From Streptosporangium amethystogenes (GTDB lineage Bacteria; Actinomycetota; Actinomycetes; Streptosporangiales; Streptosporangiaceae), in the NCBI RefSeq assembly GCF_000721075.1, contig NZ_JOEQ01000030.1:96224-160223 (forward strand): a stretch of DNA of 64,000 bases. The letters are read 5' to 3'. Below are positions 61,141 through 64,000 of this stretch, one piece after another. The translations under genes and the position numbers were made by a program. Under the pieces are notes generated by a model. It ran no database searches, was not told the DNA's origin, and saw nothing but the letters and a program-made list of their open reading frames with translations. The stretch's first letter is position 1, and each line of letters begins with the position of its first letter.

Positions 61141-61461
61141 TCAGGTCAGGTCGGCGGAGTTCATCCGGCGGCGGCGGGTCCGCTCGACCCGCATCACCAG
61201 CCGCTCCTCCGGGTCGGGGCAGCTGAAGTGGGAGTCCTGCGCCAGCCAGTCGCCCTGGGCGAGGTCGCGCTGCTTGGCGGCGAGGAACGGCAGGACCGAG
61301 GCGAGCGCGTAGACGCAGAAGTGCTTGCCGTCCGGGAGCCGCAGGTGCGCGCTCCGCTCCAGCGTGAAACAGTCGCCCACCTCCATGCCGCAGACGGATC
61401 TGCCCTCGATCCGATCGACCACGACCCGCAGGTCGTACAGCTCCATGTCATCGTCGTCCAT
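61141..61461 (-). CDS. TIGR04076 family protein
   Basis: This 106-residue protein fits TIGR04076: YDLRVVVDRIEGRSVCGMEV, then GDCFTLERSAHLRLP, CVYALASVLPFLAAKQRDL and the C-terminal SCPDPEERLVMRV. Members are short, with conserved cysteines, often near oxidoreductases; function unknown. The ATG at 61461 has GAGAGG 6-7 nt upstream. It lies 11 nt from the LLM gene and 18 nt from the NTF2-like gene in one operon. Confidence 0.82.
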   Translation of the reverse strand: MDDDDMELYDLRVVVDRIEGRSVCGMEVGDCFTLERSAHLRLPDGKHFCVYALASVLPFLAAKQRDLAQGDWLAQDSHFSCPDPEERLVMRVERTRRRRMNSADLT

Positions 61462-61479
61462 GCCTGTTCCTCTCCCGGC

Positions 61480-61881
61480 TCACGGCACGACCAGTTCGGA
61501 GTGGTGGTGCACGATGAGCCAGTCGCCGCCGGTCCTGCGCAGCACGTCGGTCACCCGGCTGTACTGCGCGGGTTCGCCCGGCGCCTCGGCGACGAGCACG
61601 TAGCGCGCCACCCCGGCGTCGCCCCACACGTCGATCTGCTTGTCCTCGGCCGCCAGCCTGCCGAGTGCGGGACGGGCACCCGAGCCGTCCCTCTCGTCGC
61701 GGTAGGCGTCGAGTTCCGACCGGGTACGCAGCGGTCCCGGCAGGTGCGTCTCCCAGGTGGTCACCTCGGCGTGCAGATGGCTGTCGAACCGGCGACGGTC
61801 CGCCGCGAGGAAGGCGTCGTACATGTCGTCGATGCTCGCCGCGATCGCGGCGGCCTCCGTGTCGTTCACAGAACCGTTCAC
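61480..61881 (-). CDS. NTF2-like (SnoaL/AtzH-type) protein
   Basis: This 133-residue protein has the cone-shaped NTF2 fold pattern: an N-terminal helix (AAIAASIDDMYDAFLAADRR), EVTTWETHLPGP, then strands DKQIDVWGDAGVARYVLVAE and WLIVHHHSELVV. AtzH-like members act as small amidases or accessory subunits in amide catabolism, which would suit the hydantoinase/amidohydrolase operon. GTG start at 61881 with GAGGT upstream. Confidence 0.8.
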   Translation of the reverse strand: MNGSVNDTEAAAIAASIDDMYDAFLAADRRRFDSHLHAEVTTWETHLPGPLRTRSELDAYRDERDGSGARPALGRLAAEDKQIDVWGDAGVARYVLVAEAPGEPAQYSRVTDVLRRTGGDWLIVHHHSELVVP

Positions 61882-61930
61882 CGGTACCTCACCCAGCTGC
61901 CCCGGTCTTCAGACCCCGGGAAAATCGCGT

Positions 61931-63202
61931 TCACTGCCTCTCCCATCCCGACCGGTCGTCGCGGACGACCCGGCCGCCCTTCATCACCCAGCGGACCCCC
62001 CGGAAGGCCGAGGTGTCCGCGAGCGGGTCCGCGTCCATGGCGATAAGGTCCGCGTACTTGCCGACCTCGACGGTGCCGAGGTCGGCGTCGGCGCCAAGCC
62101 AGCGCACCGGGCCGAGCGTGCCCGCGTAGAGCGCTCCCGCCGGGCCGAGACCTCCCTCGGACATGCACTCCAGCTCGCGCACCGAGGCGTTGGTCCCCTC
62201 GAAGTCCCAGAACGGCGGCATGTCGCTGCCCAGCAGGACGTCCACCCCGGCGTCGAGGGCCATGGCGTAGCTCTCCAGATGCCGGGGGCCCGCGCCGAGC
62301 GAGCGGCACTGCATCCACTCCGGCACCCCGAGCTCGTCGAAGAACTCCTTGCAGCGGGTGACGAGCAGCGTCGGCACCAGGGCCGTGCCGCGCCCGGCCA
62401 TTCTCTTCGCGACCTCGGGGGTGAGCTGATAGCCGTGCTCCACGCAGTCGAGGCCCAGCTCGACGGCCTCGGCGATCACCGTCGCCGGGCCCGCGTGCGC
62501 GGTGACCTTCCGGCCCCAGGCGTGCGCGGTCTGCAGTGCCGCCGCCATCTCGTCGGAGAACAGCTGCGGGGTCTCGATGCTCTCGTGCTCCCCGGCGATG
62601 CCACCGGAGATCATGATCTTGATGAGGTCGGCACCCGCCTTGACCTGGGTGCGCACCCCGCGCCGGAACCCGTCGACTCCGTCGCACTCCATGGTGTCGT
62701 TCGCCTCGTGGCCGTGGCCGCCGGTGCAGACCAGGGCCTGGCCCGCGGTGAAGATGCGCGGCCCGGTCGCCCTGCCCGACTCGATGGCACGGCGCAGCGC
62801 GAAGTCGGCGTGGTCCTTCTCTGCCACGCACCGCACCGTGGTGACCCCGCAGTGCAGGGTACGGCGGGCACCGTCGGCCATGTAGAGGACGAGTTCGTGC
62901 GCCGTCATGTTCTTGACGTTGTCGCCTCCCTGGCCGGGCAGCGACAGGGACAGGTGGGTGTGCATGTTGACCAGGCCGGGGGTGACGTAGGCGCCGTCGA
63001 GATCGAGCCGCTGGGCCTCCCCCACCCGCGCCAGGACCTGCTCGCGGGGACCCACGGCCGCGATCCGGTCGTCCCGGATCCACACCGCCGCGTCCGCGAT
63101 CCGCCCCTCGGCGCCCTTCGGAGCCCCGGTCGGCGCCGCACCCGACGGTGCGCCGGCGCGGGCGTCGGTTACCGTGCAGTTGACAATGACCACGTCGTTC
63201 AT
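61931..63202 (-). CDS. Amidohydrolase family protein (imidazolonepropionase/prolidase-like)
   Basis: This 423-residue TIM-barrel metal hydrolase has NMHTHLSLSLPG (H-x-H metal site), a lysine-containing strand DLIKIMISGG, VTAHAGPATVI, CVEHGYQL and the catalytic aspartate in LLGSDMPPFW. The beta-domain caps are complete, ending GTVEVGKYADLIAMDADPLA. It would open a cyclic amide or cleave an amide/ester substrate. Its ATG overlaps the hyuB stop (ATGA), placing it in the hydantoinase operon. Confidence 0.9.
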   Translation of the reverse strand: MNDVVIVNCTVTDARAGAPSGAAPTGAPKGAEGRIADAAVWIRDDRIAAVGPREQVLARVGEAQRLDLDGAYVTPGLVNMHTHLSLSLPGQGGDNVKNMTAHELVLYMADGARRTLHCGVTTVRCVAEKDHADFALRRAIESGRATGPRIFTAGQALVCTGGHGHEANDTMECDGVDGFRRGVRTQVKAGADLIKIMISGGIAGEHESIETPQLFSDEMAAALQTAHAWGRKVTAHAGPATVIAEAVELGLDCVEHGYQLTPEVAKRMAGRGTALVPTLLVTRCKEFFDELGVPEWMQCRSLGAGPRHLESYAMALDAGVDVLLGSDMPPFWDFEGTNASVRELECMSEGGLGPAGALYAGTLGPVRWLGADADLGTVEVGKYADLIAMDADPLADTSAFRGVRWVMKGGRVVRDDRSGWERQ

Positions 63203-64000
63203 CGGACGGCCTCGATCCCGTAGATCCTGCGGGCGGCGTCGGGAGAGACATAGCCCTCGGCGACGTCACGGCGGACCAGCTCCGGATCGCGCTCGCACGG
63301 ATCCCCGTGCCCGCCGCCCCCGGCGGTCAGCAACCTGATCCGGTCACCGACCCGCACCCCGGTCTCCGGGTGGATGCCGACCATCATGAACCCCGGCACG
63401 TCCCCTCCGGAGGAGGCGGGCAACCTCTCCGGCATACCCTGCGCCAGCGCCTTGTAGATCAGTTCCAGGGCGACGGTCCCCGTCCACTGGGTGAAGGTCG
63501 CCGCCGGGTAGACGGCGTGGAAGAGCGTTCCAGGCTCGGCCCGTACCCGCAGGGGGGCGAAGTGCCCGGCGTTGGTCTGCTCCCCCGGAGTGGTGATCGC
63601 CTTGAACGCGACCCGGCAGGTCGCGATGGTCGCGCCGAACGGGAGGTTGACCGGCCCGGCGGTCGCGCCGGACGAGCCGGCGAAGTCGACGGTGAAGGTG
63701 CCGTCGGCGACGGTGACGGTGACCTGCATCCGGATCGGGTCCTCGGTGATGCCGTCGTCGTCCAGCCAGTCGACCGCGGTCCACGACCCCTGCGGGAGGC
63801 GGGCGACGGCCTCGGCGGCCGCCTCGGCGGCGGCCTCGACCACGATCTCGACGACGGACTCGACGACCGCCCTGCCGTAGCGGGCGTACAGCTCCTGGAC
63901 GCGGCGCTCGCCGGTGCGCAACGCGGCGACCTGCGCGTTCAGATCACCGATCACCAGATCCGGCATCCGCGAGTTGAACCGGATCAACTCGATGATCTCC
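63199..64000 (-). CDS. hyuB: Hydantoinase/oxoprolinase B subunit (C-terminal part)
   Basis: The last 266 codons of a HyuB protein; the 5' end lies beyond the right edge. Visible motifs include MPDLVIGDLNAQVAALRTGE, VDFAGSSGATAGPVNLPFGA, then ITTPGEQTNAGHF and the glycine loop LLTAGGGGHGDP with RDPELVRRDVAEGYVSPDAA at the end. Compared with the hyuB at 2878 it belongs to a different subgroup, with another C-terminus. It heads the visible part of the leftward operon with the amidohydrolase; a hyuA partner is probably just outside the window. Confidence 0.9.
   Translation of the reverse strand, partial: EIIELIRFNSRMPDLVIGDLNAQVAALRTGERRVQELYARYGRAVVESVVEIVVEAAAEAAAEAVARLPQGSWTAVDWLDDDGITEDPIRMQVTVTVADGTFTVDFAGSSGATAGPVNLPFGATIATCRVAFKAITTPGEQTNAGHFAPLRVRAEPGTLFHAVYPAATFTQWTGTVALELIYKALAQGMPERLPASSGGDVPGFMMVGIHPETGVRVGDRIRLLTAGGGGHGDPCERDPELVRRDVAEGYVSPDAARRIYGIEAVR

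Overview
This window is high-GC actinomycete chromosome, most likely from a filamentous member of the Streptosporangiales (Streptosporangium, Nonomuraea or a relative). The evidence is the very high GC content, frequent GTG and TTG starts, NTGA stop/start overlaps, an XRE-DUF397-ATPase regulatory trio, F420-type luciferase-like oxidoreductases, a DtxR/IdeR-type iron box, a Streptomyces-type PHO box and a TIGR02611 membrane protein. No tRNA, rRNA, insertion sequence, prophage or CRISPR array was seen.

Layout. 1-5.2 kb: the start of a secreted protein, a hydantoinase/oxoprolinase pair (hyuA, hyuB) and a Uma2-type nuclease. 5.2-9.0 kb: a leftward vitamin B12 salvage operon (btuF-btuC-btuD-cbiZ) behind a clear cobalamin riboswitch. 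9.2-16.4 kb: a putative catabolic cluster (Gfo/Idh/MocA dehydrogenase, SDR, P450, phosphotriesterase-like lactonase, PhyH dioxygenase, F420-type oxidoreductase, histidine phosphatase, an unassigned protein). Its divergent promoters carry inverted repeats built on CAAGCGCTTG, also found upstream of hyuA. 16.5-19.6 kb: a free-standing adenylation domain whose binding-pocket residues read as threonine, then a decayed GHMP-type sugar kinase and non-coding sequence. 19.6-24.5 kb: the XRE/DUF397/ATPase trio and an Rv0862c-like helicase-associated protein. 24.7-28.8 kb: an iron-siderophore ABC importer with two iron boxes in the divergent promoter. 28.8-39.7 kb: DUF885 peptidase, GroES-like protein, secreted and membrane proteins, a drug-efflux ABC pair with TetR, an AI-2E transporter, a PucR regulator and a hairpin-bearing direct repeat.

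40-49.5 kb: a GH74 xyloglucanase with FnIII and CBM2 modules, SoxR with its operator, a patatin-like protein, a P-loop kinase, a LysR regulator, a large protein of unknown function and a ROK repressor. 49.8-56.4 kb: a membrane coiled-coil protein, two glycosyltransferase family 9 enzymes, a two-gene version of RibD, and a phosphate operon (PHO box, two tiny coupled reading frames, pit, DUF47). 56.5-64 kb: a cupin regulator, the kynurenine genes kmo and kynU, and a leftward catabolic operon (hyuB fragment, amidohydrolase, NTF2-like, TIGR04076, LLM oxidoreductase) that runs off the window.

The most unusual recurring feature is a set of tiny reading frames that bridge operon genes by overlapping start/stop codons: between hyuA and hyuB, between the two iron permease genes, ahead of pit and ahead of kynU. 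Two of the four contain in-frame tandem repeats. The other lead worth following is the regulon implied by the CAAGCGCTTG sites.
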